Of a stretch of DNA of 64,000 nt, positions 17,574-25,477 are shown piece by piece. How positions within the stretch are numbered: the stretch's first letter is position 1; each line of letters begins with the position of its first letter. The translations under genes were made by a program, and so were the position numbers. This DNA comes from Phycisphaerales bacterium. GTDB taxonomy: Bacteria; Planctomycetota; Phycisphaerae; UBA1845. The notes below the pieces were generated by a model that saw only the letters and a list, made by a program, of their open reading frames with translations, had not been told where the DNA came from and ran no database searches. The stretch covers positions 88,898 to 152,897 of the forward strand of contig JACKHG010000011.1 in assembly GCA_020639115.1 (NCBI GenBank), written 5' to 3'.

Positions 17574-18029
17574 ATGCCGACCGGTCGAACCTGTTCAACA
17601 TACCTGGCGCGAACCGAGACGTTCCGCCCCGAATGGCACCATGTGGACGCCACCGACAAGGTGCTCGGCCGCCTCGCGGCGAGCATCGCCATGGTGCTGA
17701 TGGGCAAGCACAAGCCCACCTACACCCCGCACGTCGATACCGGCGACTTCGTGGTGGTCACCAACTGCGGCAAGATCCGGCTGACCGGCAGCGACAAGGC
17801 TGCCAAGATGCACTACGACCGCTATACGTACTACCCTGGCGGCTTCAAGTCCGAAACCGCCAAGCAGTTGCTGGACCGGCACCCCGACCGCATCCTGCGG
17901 TTCGCCGTCCGCCGCATGATGCCCAAGAACGCACTGGGCCGCCGCATGATGAGCAAGCTCAAGATCTACAGCGGCGGCGAGCACCCGCATCAGGCGCAGC
18001 AGCCCAAGGAGTGGACGTACCAGCCGTAG
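17574..18029 (+). CDS. rplM: Ribosomal protein L13
   Basis: A 151-residue 50S subunit protein that binds 23S rRNA early in assembly. Family landmarks are WHHVDATDKVLGRLAASIAMVLMGKHKP, DTGDFVVVTNCGKIRLTG, YYPGGFKSETAKQLLDRHP, RMMPKNALGRRMMSKLKIY and GGEHPHQAQQP. The start at ATG 17574 is supported by GGAG at 17561-17564; an ATG-led extension in the same frame from 17472 has no L13 similarity. It precedes rpsI, the usual bacterial pairing, with a 95-base gap. Confidence 0.96.
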   Translation: MPTGRTCSTYLARTETFRPEWHHVDATDKVLGRLAASIAMVLMGKHKPTYTPHVDTGDFVVVTNCGKIRLTGSDKAAKMHYDRYTYYPGGFKSETAKQLLDRHPDRILRFAVRRMMPKNALGRRMMSKLKIYSGGEHPHQAQQPKEWTYQP

Positions 18030-18124
18030 CAATCAGTATCGCGCCGGCGGCGATCCAGCCGCGGGTGCCGTGGACTTTGACGCAGCAGAGACCCGAACCG
18101 AGACGACGTTAAGGAAGCAACCCA

Positions 18125-18640
18125 GTGGCTGAATTCCGCAAAGATCGTGATCGTGATCGTGAGCGCGGCGGGTCGAATGCCCCCGCCCCGGCCCCGGAGC
18201 AGAAGGTCGTGCATTCGTTCACGCACGAATGGGCTGCCCCCAAGCCCAAGGCCGGCGGTTACTTCTGGGGCACCGGCCGGCGCAAGACCGCCATCGCCCG
18301 CGTCCGCATCAAGCCCGGCTCGGGTCAGTTCCAGATCAACGGCAAGAAGCTCGACGATTACTTCAAGCTGCCGCGCGACCGCAGCGTCGTCGTCGCCCCC
18401 CTGCACGCCACCGACACGCAGAAACGCTTCGACGTCTTCGTGAACGCGATCGGCGGCGGCACGACCGGCCAGGCGGACGCCATCGTGCTCGGCGTCGCCC
18501 GGGCCCTGGTGGTGGCGAGCAAGGAATATCAACCGGCGCTGCGCGACGGCCAGTTCCTCACCCGCGACGCCCGCGAGGTCGAACGCAAGAAGTACGGTCG
18601 CTCCGGCGCCCGCCGCAGCTTCCAGTTCTCCAAGCGCTGA
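18125..18640 (+). CDS. rpsI: Ribosomal protein S9 with N-terminal extension
   Basis: A 171-residue 30S subunit protein. The S9 core begins at about residue 45 (GYFWGTGRRKTAIARVRIKPGSG) and ends with the expected SGARRSFQFSKR tail that reaches the P-site tRNA. Before the core lie about 45 extra residues, first an Asp/Arg-rich stretch, then an Ala/Pro stretch, which E. coli S9 lacks. It starts at GTG 18125 with AAGGA 9 bases upstream. A strong terminator follows at 18667. The core assignment is certain; the role of the extension is unknown. Confidence 0.95.
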   Translation: MAEFRKDRDRDRERGGSNAPAPAPEQKVVHSFTHEWAAPKPKAGGYFWGTGRRKTAIARVRIKPGSGQFQINGKKLDDYFKLPRDRSVVVAPLHATDTQKRFDVFVNAIGGGTTGQADAIVLGVARALVVASKEYQPALRDGQFLTRDAREVERKKYGRSGARRSFQFSKR

Positions 18641-18666
18641 TCCGCGCATCAACCGCTATTCATCGA

Positions 18667-18707
18667 CGCCCTCGGAAGGAAGCCTCTTCCCGGGGCGTTT
18701 TCTTTTT
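18667..18707 (+). terminator. Rho-independent terminator after rpsI
   Basis: A 12-position stem (18667-18678 with 18686-18697, one wobble and one mismatch) and a 7-base loop are followed by TTTTCTTTTT. It ends the rplM-rpsI transcript just before the convergent metallophosphatase gene, whose stop lies within the T run. Confidence 0.8.
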
Positions 18708-20170
18708 CAGGGGCAGTGGCTGATCGCGCCGTCGAACACGCCGCCGGCCCACTCTTCGGCCAGGGCCTGGGCGTCGCGACGCATCGGCAGCAGCGGGTCG
18801 CTGGGGGATTCAGCGACGTCGGCAAAGGCCGAGCCGGTGTAATCGCCAGCGAAGAGCGCATAGCGCAGGATCACCGCGGGCGCGTCGCCGCCGTCAAGGT
18901 CCGGTTGGGTGCGTCGCCAGATCTCGATGATGCGCCCCTCGTGCGGCGGGTCGATCACCGCGCTCGTCTCGAACTCCAGGTAACCGCCTCGATCGGTCAC
19001 GCGGTTGCAGTGTTCGTGACCCGCGATGTGGGCTACAACGTTCGGATATCCGTTGAGCAGTTGCCGGAATTCATCCGCGTGGATCGTCGTGGCCAGTTGG
19101 ACCGAGAGGTCGATGCTGGGATGGTGCGTGGCCACGACCACCAGATCACCAGCGGCCTGGGCTTTCTCAAGTTCCGCGCGAAGGAAGCGCACCTGCTCGG
19201 CAATGAGTCCGCCGGCGTGGTAGTCCCCACCTGGGACGGTGACCGGCGCCAGGCTCGTGTCCAGGACGATCAGGCGCAGCCCGGGGCGCGGCGACGTGGC
19301 GTACCAGGTGCGCCCGTCGGCACCGAAGCCGTGGCCGGGCGGCCCCGTCGCCGTCGTGAAGTAGGCCGCCACGTACTCCTCCGGCGTCACGAAGCGCCGG
19401 TCAGGGTTGCGCTGCACAATTGATGGAACCAGCAGCTCCGGCAGCGGCCCCGGATTCGCCGGAGTAATCGTCCCGTAGGCGAGCGGGCCGTCCGGCACCA
19501 GCACGACCGGCAAGAACAGCCCCAACCGCGCTCCGCCCGGCAGCGGAGCCATCCACCCACCGTCCAGCCGCGGCACGATCGGAAGTACCCCCACCGCGTA
19601 GCGATCGTGGTTGCCCATCACCGCGTACCAGGGAATGCTCGCGGCCTCCCCGTTGACGCCCTGGCGGTAGAGCCCCGCGGCCTTGAACGGAACGTAGGGG
19701 TCGCGGGCGGGCGGACCACGATCCTCCGGCAGGCGGTCGTCGATTCCGCTCAGCGGATTCACCATGCGGCCGTCGAGAACGTCCAGGAACCAATGCAACT
19801 CGTTGAACTGCACATTGTCCACCGCGTCGCCCGTGTGGATCAGGAAGTCGAGTGGAGCGACGCGTTCATGGTAGTAGTTGACCGCCCGGATCATGCCGTC
19901 GATCAGTTGGAGGCTGTAGCGCTCATGGGGGCGCCACGCGACACTGATCAGTCGTCCGAGGATGGCGGTGCGGCCGGGCGATTCCTCGTCGAGGGCGTGC
20001 GCGTCGGAAATCTGCGCGAAGCGCGCGACGAGCGTGTACTGGGCGGAGTCGACGTCGGGCCAGTGCGTATCCGGCAGCGGATCCGGCTCGAGCGCGCCGC
20101 AACCCGCCAGAGCGACGAGCACGCCCACAGCCAGTGCATGGTGGTGATGTTGATGCGATCTTCGCGGCAT
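18707..20170 (-). CDS. Calcineurin-like metallophosphatase lipoprotein
   Basis: A 487-residue exported phosphoesterase. From ATG 20170 the N-terminus is a His-rich short lead, then a hydrophobic stretch ending in the lipobox VALAGC (C24), so it is probably a lipoprotein. All the two-metal motifs are present: ISDAH, HTGDAVDN, MGNHDRY, ATHHPS and AGHEHC. The substrate is unknown; family members cleave phosphomonoesters or diesters. An in-frame start at 20197 gives a longer lead and cannot be excluded. It lies 35 bases downstream of a Clp-N gene in the same direction, so the two may be co-transcribed. Confidence 0.82.
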   Translation of the reverse strand: MPRRSHQHHHHALAVGVLVALAGCGALEPDPLPDTHWPDVDSAQYTLVARFAQISDAHALDEESPGRTAILGRLISVAWRPHERYSLQLIDGMIRAVNYYHERVAPLDFLIHTGDAVDNVQFNELHWFLDVLDGRMVNPLSGIDDRLPEDRGPPARDPYVPFKAAGLYRQGVNGEAASIPWYAVMGNHDRYAVGVLPIVPRLDGGWMAPLPGGARLGLFLPVVLVPDGPLAYGTITPANPGPLPELLVPSIVQRNPDRRFVTPEEYVAAYFTTATGPPGHGFGADGRTWYATSPRPGLRLIVLDTSLAPVTVPGGDYHAGGLIAEQVRFLRAELEKAQAAGDLVVVATHHPSIDLSVQLATTIHADEFRQLLNGYPNVVAHIAGHEHCNRVTDRGGYLEFETSAVIDPPHEGRIIEIWRRTQPDLDGGDAPAVILRYALFAGDYTGSAFADVAESPSDPLLPMRRDAQALAEEWAGGVFDGAISHCP

Positions 20171-20205
20171 GAATAGCAGTGCGCGCCGCAGGCGCATCCC
20201 GAACG

Positions 20206-20661
20206 TCAGGGTTCGGTAACCTGGCCGTTGGTATTCGCGGCGGCTTCGGCCCGAACGGTCGCGTAGTCGCAACCGAGATTCTGCAGCGCCCGGCAGGCGA
20301 CGCTGCCATCCTCCTTGAGCAGGGCCAGGATCAGGTGCTCCGTGCGGAGCTTGTCGGCCTTCATCTGCTCCGCCTCTTCCAGGGCGTTGGCGACCACGTT
20401 GCGAAAATGCGGAGTGCCCGGCAGCCGCCCGAAGACCCAGGTGTCCTCGAGGCTCTTGCGCACGAGCTTGTCGATTTCATCCTTGAGCCGCTCGGCGCTG
20501 ATTCCCCGATCCTCGAGAACCTTGTTGCCAAGTCCGACGCCCTCGTGGCGGATGGCCAGCAGGATGTGCTCGGTCCCCACGTAGTCCTGACCGTACTCGC
20601 GCGCGATCTGGCTGGCCCGCTTGACGACCTTCTCGACGCTCTCGGTGAAGTGACGGTACAT
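20206..20661 (-). CDS. Stand-alone Clp N-terminal-domain protein, two repeats
   Basis: A 151-residue protein with the two half-repeats of a Clp-N domain: FTESVEKVVKRASQIAREYG with VGTEHILLAIRHEGVG, then FRNVVANALEEAEQMKADKL with RTEHLILALLKEDGS. It has no AAA+ ATPase domain. In ClpA/ClpC this domain binds substrates and adaptors, so a free copy could be an adaptor or substrate-capture protein for a Clp machine encoded elsewhere. The start at 20661 follows GAGG. An upstream in-frame extension to 20793 overlaps the next gene and is unrelated in sequence. A second Clp-N-only protein lies at 58732. Confidence 0.85.
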   Translation of the reverse strand: MYRHFTESVEKVVKRASQIAREYGQDYVGTEHILLAIRHEGVGLGNKVLEDRGISAERLKDEIDKLVRKSLEDTWVFGRLPGTPHFRNVVANALEEAEQMKADKLRTEHLILALLKEDGSVACRALQNLGCDYATVRAEAAANTNGQVTEP

Positions 20662-20722
20662 AACGCCTCGCCCCGGCAACCGGGGTCGTGATTGCGAATC
20701 CTCAACCGCTGCCCCTCGTCCG

Positions 20723-21397
20723 TCAACGCTGCGGTTCCTCAACCCGTGCCGGAGGCGCATCCGTTCGCGCCGCGGCCCAATGCGCCCAATCATAACCCAG
20801 GCTGATCACCGCCACAAGAATGGTCACGATCAGCGTCAGTTTCAGCACGCGCACGCGGGCGGCGATCTCCCGTTCCCGCCAGGCGCTGAGCTTGGCGTCG
20901 ATTTCCGCGAGCTTGCGGTCGACGCGCGCCTCGATCTCGTCAAGCTTGTGCGCGATGTAATCGTCCGCCGCGCCGCGCAGCTCACCGGCGATGCCCGCGA
21001 CAACACCCTCGCGCTGAATGCGCCGGCGCAGGCGCTCCGCGTCCTCGTCTGCGACCGCTCCGCTCGGCCCCGGGGCGCTGACGTTGGGCAGCGCACGACT
21101 GAGCAGCGTACCCACCACTCGCCGGCGCTGCTCGCGCCAGGCGCCGCGCCAACCGCGGGCGCGCTTCAATGCGCGCATGATCTCGTCACGATCCGCGTGC
21201 TCCGCTTCGGGCAGACCGCGCAGTTGCGCCAAGAGCCGCAAGCCGCGCGTCGAGAGCTCTTCGAACGGCGCAGGGTCGGACGCCTGCACGCGCGCAAACA
21301 GTTCCGCGTCGGTCTCCGAGCCGCTCACGGCAACGCCGGCCCACGCCGCCAAGTCGTGCAGCGCTCCCCGGTCGATCACGTCCATGGTCCGCGCCAT
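20723..21397 (-). CDS. Unrecognised coiled-coil protein with C-terminal membrane anchor
   Basis: A 224-residue protein I do not recognise. The first half is Ala/Arg/Glu-rich, with DRDEIMRALKRARGWRGAWREQRRR suggesting a basic helical surface. A coiled coil follows (HKLDEIEARVDRKLAEIDAKL), then one membrane segment (about 182-200, LKLTLIVTILVAVISLGY) and a short tail. It would face the cytoplasm as a tail-anchored protein. Its ATG at 21397 overlaps the upstream small membrane protein by 22 bases (an alternative ATG at 21385 by 10), so the two are translationally coupled and may work together. Confidence 0.6.
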   Translation of the reverse strand: MARTMDVIDRGALHDLAAWAGVAVSGSETDAELFARVQASDPAPFEELSTRGLRLLAQLRGLPEAEHADRDEIMRALKRARGWRGAWREQRRRVVGTLLSRALPNVSAPGPSGAVADEDAERLRRRIQREGVVAGIAGELRGAADDYIAHKLDEIEARVDRKLAEIDAKLSAWREREIAARVRVLKLTLIVTILVAVISLGYDWAHWAAARTDAPPARVEEPQR

Positions 21398-21642
21398 CCA
21401 TGCAACAGAATGAGTCCAACCAGCAGCAGACCCAGCGCTGCGATCTGTACGACGTCACGCCCGAACCGCGGCCCGTACACGGTGCGCCAGCGCTGCGTCC
21501 AGTGCGCACCGTGCGCTCGATCAGTTGTCTTCCGGCGGCGCCAGGCGCCGTGGCCCACCGCCACGAGCCAGGATCCGCCATACACCAGCACGAAGGTGAT
21601 GAGCATGAGCCGGTAGAGATGGAACAGGTTGAACGTGGTCAT
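21376..21642 (-). CDS. Small membrane protein, unrecognised
   Basis: An 88-residue protein with two hydrophobic segments (about 9-26, LYRLMLITFVLVYGGSWL, and about 66-82, VQIAALGLLLVGLILLHGW) joined by a basic loop. The start at MTTFNLFHLYRL (21642) is the most sensible; the longer frame from 21720 adds a Pro/Arg-rich stretch. It overlaps the next gene by 22 bases. No family was recognised. The pair could form a small membrane complex. Confidence 0.5.
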   Translation of the reverse strand: MTTFNLFHLYRLMLITFVLVYGGSWLVAVGHGAWRRRKTTDRAHGAHWTQRWRTVYGPRFGRDVVQIAALGLLLVGLILLHGWRGPWT

Positions 21643-21719
21643 GGCGCCCCGTCGGTTGCGGCGCCAGGCCTGCACCCACCCGACTCCGGGCGAGACGACG
21701 ATCGGACAACGACGCGGCA

Positions 21720-21747
21720 CCGCGCGCGTTCATTCTCGCGCGCGCGG
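21720..21747. other. GC hairpin between the subtilase and the small membrane protein
   Basis: CCGCGCGCG (21720-21728) can pair perfectly with CGCGCGCGG (21739-21747) over a 10-base loop. It lies 33 bases past the minus-strand subtilase stop. There is no T tract, so it may be a weak or factor-dependent transcription end, or may shield the next ribosome site. Confidence 0.4.
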
Positions 21748-21780
21748 CACGCCCAATCAACCGAACAGATGACAGCCGCG

Positions 21781-24648
21781 TCAGCGGGCGAAGCGGCGCA
21801 GGGCCAGCAGCAGACCCGCCGCCCAGAACGTGACGGCGACGCCCGCACCACAACCCAGCCCCCCGATACCGCCGGGCGTCGGCGTCGGCGTCGGACTGGC
21901 CGTCGGCGTCGGCGTCGGCGTCGCGCTCTGCAACACATCGACGAACCGCGTCGAACGCAGCGTCGAAGTCGCATTGCTGACCGTCACGGACACCGGAAAT
22001 CGCCCGGCGATCTGGTAGGTGTGTGCAACGCTGAGGCTCTCGGCAGTGTTGCCGTCACCGAGATCCCAAACGATGTTGAGATCGCTCGTCGGTGTACCAA
22101 TGCCCGATACCTGCGCCGTCAGAATAACGGAAAGCGGCGCAAGACCGGCGGACACGTCCGATTCCGGTGCCGACGGATCGGAGATGCGGATGCTGACACT
22201 GCCACTGGACGATCCATCGCCACCACTACCACTGCCCGGTGCGCTGACGTCGATGGCGACCGCCGCATTCCCGGTGAGCCCATTGGCGTCCGTCACGCTG
22301 AGCTGAGCGAAGAAGCGCTGCGTACCGGTCGTCACCGTATACGTGTGCTGCGTCACGCGGTTGGTCGAAGAAGTACCGTCGCCGAAGTCCCAGTTGTAAC
22401 TGCTGATCATCGCGGAGGACTGCGCGTTGCCCTCGAATTGCACCGTCAACGGCGACGTGCCATCCAGCGGGGACACGTTGATCGTCACCCGCGGCCGGTC
22501 CGGCGGCACGACAATCGTGCCCGCCGGAAGGGTGGTGCCGGAATCGATCACGTTGCCGGCGGACGTCACGGCAACACCGAAACCGTAGGTCGTGCCGCGG
22601 CGCTCCGTGTCGGCCACGGAATAAACGCCGAAGTACTTCGTGCCGGAGCCAGCGGTGAACGTGTACTGCTCGGCAAGAAGGTTGGCCACGACAGTCACGC
22701 CGGTCGCAACGACCTGCCCTTCGAAGTACACTTCACCGTCGGTCGGCTTCCACGAGAACGGCGTGTCACTCTCCACCACGAGGACAGAGGTGATGGGCAC
22801 ACCGAACACCGACTCCCCGATCATGCGCTGGTCATCGTTGTTGACCCAGTGGATCGTGTTGTCCGGCAGCGCCGGGGCGCAGCTCTGGCCGACGCACACA
22901 TCGGCGACGCGTTCCGGCCAGTAATAGCCGTCGTACGTCGCCTCGACCGCGGTGCCCGCATTCACCCGACCGTAACCATAGCGCAGGCTGCGACTCGTGA
23001 TGCCGTTGTAAGCCGCAACCATCGGATTGATCTGGTCGCACGTGTGCTCGATGATGTTGCGCACCTGCGGAGCGGTGTAGTCCGATTCGAGCGAGAGGAT
23101 CAACGCGGCAATCCCGGAAACGATGGCGGAGGAGGCGGACGTCCCGCCGTAGTTCTTCGTGTACTGGGGATTGGCGAGATCGGCAGAACCGTCATCCGCA
23201 AAACCCGCATCATTGTAACCCGGCTCGAACGGAAACGATTCGTCGGTATTGTCCGTCGACACGATCGCAGGCAGCGTCGCACCGCCCGGCAAAGGCAGAT
23301 CGTTGCTGGGCGCCAGCACGTCGATCTCCTCGCCGTAATTGCTGTATTGCGACAACTGGTCCAGGCTGTTGCTCGCGCCGACACCGATGACGGTCGAAAG
23401 CGTCGCCAGTTCGTCGTCGCCACTGACCTCCTCGCCGAGCGCGGAGGTCGGATCGATTCCACGACCGCCGCCCGACGCAAAACACACGACCATCCCGCGC
23501 CCGGCGCGGCCTTCATCGTAGGCCGTGCGCAACGCGTCGATGATCACGTCCGGATTGGCCGTGCCCGCGGCAAATCCCCAACTGTTGTTGTGCACGTCCA
23601 CGTGCTGGTTGCGCGCAAATGTGTATGCGCTGGCGATCTGGCTCGTCGTGACCGCTGCCTCCAGTCCGCGCGACGCCGTGAACTCGGCAGCCGGCGAGAC
23701 GCCCAGCACGCCCTTGCCGTTGAAGTACCGGGCGCACATCAGGCCCATCGCCGGCGTACCGTGGCGATCTCCCGTGCGCGCGGGCACCGCCGCTGTCGCG
23801 CTCTGCTCGTTCGTGGCCGCATTGTGGCTGATCCCAATGTAGTTCTCGGCCATGTCCTCGTGCTCAACGTCGCAGGAATCGTCCAGTTGCCCCACGAGCA
23901 CGCCCGAGCCCTGTGTCCGCTGGAAGGCATTGAAAATCTCGATCGTCGTGAGATGCCACTGGTTGTCCTGGAACGTGTCAGCCCCGATGTCCGTCGGTGG
24001 GGTGAACTGCCGCGTCTCGACGGGAATACGCATGTCCGGATGAGCGTAAACCGTACGCACGTCACGGTACAGGGCGTTCGCCGTGTCCAGTTCGGTGCCG
24101 GCCGCATCGCCGATCGGCGCCACGAGGAACGTGTTGCTCAGCCCCTCCACCGGCGCCACCTCGGTCACGCGATACTGCCCGAACAGTTCTTCGCGCTCGC
24201 GCGCGTCAATGTCAGCGGCCAGACGCACGACGATGTGGCCGGACGAGAGGATCGGCGCGCCGCCGGGCTGCGCACGGTATACGGCATTCACCGAAAGAAA
24301 GTCGGAGCCGGACCGGCTGCGGACGCGGCTCGCGACCGCTGCATTCGCGGTGTGCAGGATGGCGAAACGGCTCGAGGCGCCATCCTCGGAAACCTCCTCA
24401 AGCACGCCGGCGCCGGACGTGCGGGCCTGCTGCACGGCGGCTGCCCGGAGCGCAGCGTCCTGCGGCAATTCGACGGCCAGCTCGTCCGGCGAGACGATGA
24501 GCGGATGAAACTTACCGCCCGAGTAGAAGCCGGGCTCGCCAGCCAGCGCCGGGTGGGCCGCCAGCGCGACGATCAGGGCAGCGACACCCACCAAGCCGCA
24601 CGCGCCGATACGCTCGGCGAGTGACACGAATCCACGGACCGTAACCAT
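21781..24648 (-). CDS. Secreted subtilisin-like serine protease (S8) with PKD domains and C-terminal sorting tail
   Basis: A 955-residue exported protease. A signal peptide ends near ALAG (37), a propeptide-like region follows, then the S8 domain with Asp256 (LVGQLDDSCD), His296 (DRHGTPAMG), oxyanion Asn in HNNSWG and Ser504 (GGTSASSA). Two PKD beta-sandwiches follow, each with a WD(F/L)GDG motif. A Thr/Pro linker leads to GGIGGLGCGAG, a hydrophobic stretch and RRFAR, resembling the Cys-TM-Arg tails of MYXO-CTERM-type sorting signals. The start ATG 24648 has AAAGG upstream; earlier in-frame codons give no signal peptide at the N-terminus. A promoter lies about 200 bases upstream. The serine motif GTSAS instead of GTSMA is a mild variant. 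Confidence 0.9.
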   Translation of the reverse strand: MVTVRGFVSLAERIGACGLVGVAALIVALAAHPALAGEPGFYSGGKFHPLIVSPDELAVELPQDAALRAAAVQQARTSGAGVLEEVSEDGASSRFAILHTANAAVASRVRSRSGSDFLSVNAVYRAQPGGAPILSSGHIVVRLAADIDAREREELFGQYRVTEVAPVEGLSNTFLVAPIGDAAGTELDTANALYRDVRTVYAHPDMRIPVETRQFTPPTDIGADTFQDNQWHLTTIEIFNAFQRTQGSGVLVGQLDDSCDVEHEDMAENYIGISHNAATNEQSATAAVPARTGDRHGTPAMGLMCARYFNGKGVLGVSPAAEFTASRGLEAAVTTSQIASAYTFARNQHVDVHNNSWGFAAGTANPDVIIDALRTAYDEGRAGRGMVVCFASGGGRGIDPTSALGEEVSGDDELATLSTVIGVGASNSLDQLSQYSNYGEEIDVLAPSNDLPLPGGATLPAIVSTDNTDESFPFEPGYNDAGFADDGSADLANPQYTKNYGGTSASSAIVSGIAALILSLESDYTAPQVRNIIEHTCDQINPMVAAYNGITSRSLRYGYGRVNAGTAVEATYDGYYWPERVADVCVGQSCAPALPDNTIHWVNNDDQRMIGESVFGVPITSVLVVESDTPFSWKPTDGEVYFEGQVVATGVTVVANLLAEQYTFTAGSGTKYFGVYSVADTERRGTTYGFGVAVTSAGNVIDSGTTLPAGTIVVPPDRPRVTINVSPLDGTSPLTVQFEGNAQSSAMISSYNWDFGDGTSSTNRVTQHTYTVTTGTQRFFAQLSVTDANGLTGNAAVAIDVSAPGSGSGGDGSSSGSVSIRISDPSAPESDVSAGLAPLSVILTAQVSGIGTPTSDLNIVWDLGDGNTAESLSVAHTYQIAGRFPVSVTVSNATSTLRSTRFVDVLQSATPTPTPTASPTPTPTPGGIGGLGCGAGVAVTFWAAGLLLALRRFAR

Positions 24649-24851
24649 CTGCGTAGAACCTTTCCCGGCTGATGCCGGTATGGGGCGTGATCGAGTCTCC
24701 TCTGCCGACGCGCACGCCGCAGGGAAATCAAGCCTCTGCTGTCGGCCCGTGATTCTGGAAACCACGCAGCCGCGTTGCCGCGAAACTGAGGTAAACTCCT
24801 GCGGCACAAGGACTACTGAACGCCTGGACGCATGTGAAACGTCCCCAGGCT

Positions 24852-24879
24852 ATTCTTCGCATAACCAATGGCCTGTCAA
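24852..24879 (-). promoter_or_regulatory. Promoter for the subtilase gene, giving a leader of about 200 bases
   Basis: On the minus strand TTGACA (24879-24874) and AAGAAT (24857-24852) are 16 bases apart. The predicted start near 24845 leaves roughly 200 untranslated bases before the ATG, containing an 8-pair stem with a bulge near its 5' end and CCGGC-ATCA-GCCGG just before the ribosome site. Confidence 0.48.
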
Positions 24880-24886
24880 GCGCTTC

Positions 24887-25432
24887 CTAGGGGCTGATCG
24901 AGCTGCGCAGCTTCTCCAGAACCCCCCGGTACGCCGCCAGGTCCGGCTGGCTGAACAACACCCACGTCACCCGCTCCGGCAGCGCCGATCTCTCGAGGAA
25001 ATCACGGACCGCACCGAGCGCAACGCGGGCAGCATCCTCGATCGGGTAACCATACACGCCGCAACTGATCGCCGGAAAGGTCACCGTCCGGCAGTCGTGA
25101 TCGGCCGCCAGCCGCAGCGCGCTGGCGTAGCACGCAGCCAGCAGTTCCGCCTCGCCCTGGCAGCCGCCGCGGTATACCGGACCGGGCGTATGGATGACGT
25201 ACCGGGCCGGCAGCCTGTACGCCGACGTGATGCGCGCTTCCCCGGTCGGGCACCCGCCGAGCTTGCGGCACTCCGCAAGCAACTCCGGGCCGGCTGCCTG
25301 ATGAATCGCCCCGTCCACGCCGCCACCGCCGAGCAGGCTCGTATTTGCGGCGTTGACGATCGCGTCAGCCGCTTCGCGCGTGATGTCGCCCTGGATCAGG
25401 TGGATGCGCCCCCAGGTGTCGGCTGTACCCAT
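24887..25432 (-). CDS. Macro-domain protein, O-acetyl-ADP-ribose deacetylase-like
   Basis: A 181-residue single macro domain of the MacroD/YmdB type, which removes ADP-ribose from acidic residues or deacetylates O-acetyl-ADP-ribose. Conserved parts are QGDITREAADAIVNAAN, LLGGGGVDGAIHQAAG (substrate loop), GEARITSAYRLPARYVIHTPGP and FPAISCGVYGYP. Length is typical. It ends just before the subtilase promoter and begins 45 bases from the stop of the WaaP-like kinase upstream in the same direction. It probably forms a transcript with the kinase and tryptophanase genes, but the functional link is unclear. Confidence 0.92.
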   Translation of the reverse strand: MGTADTWGRIHLIQGDITREAADAIVNAANTSLLGGGGVDGAIHQAAGPELLAECRKLGGCPTGEARITSAYRLPARYVIHTPGPVYRGGCQGEAELLAACYASALRLAADHDCRTVTFPAISCGVYGYPIEDAARVALGAVRDFLERSALPERVTWVLFSQPDLAAYRGVLEKLRSSISP

Positions 25433-25477
25433 GACTTCTCTCCTCAGGAAACCTCAGCCAAGCCACGGACGTCCGCC

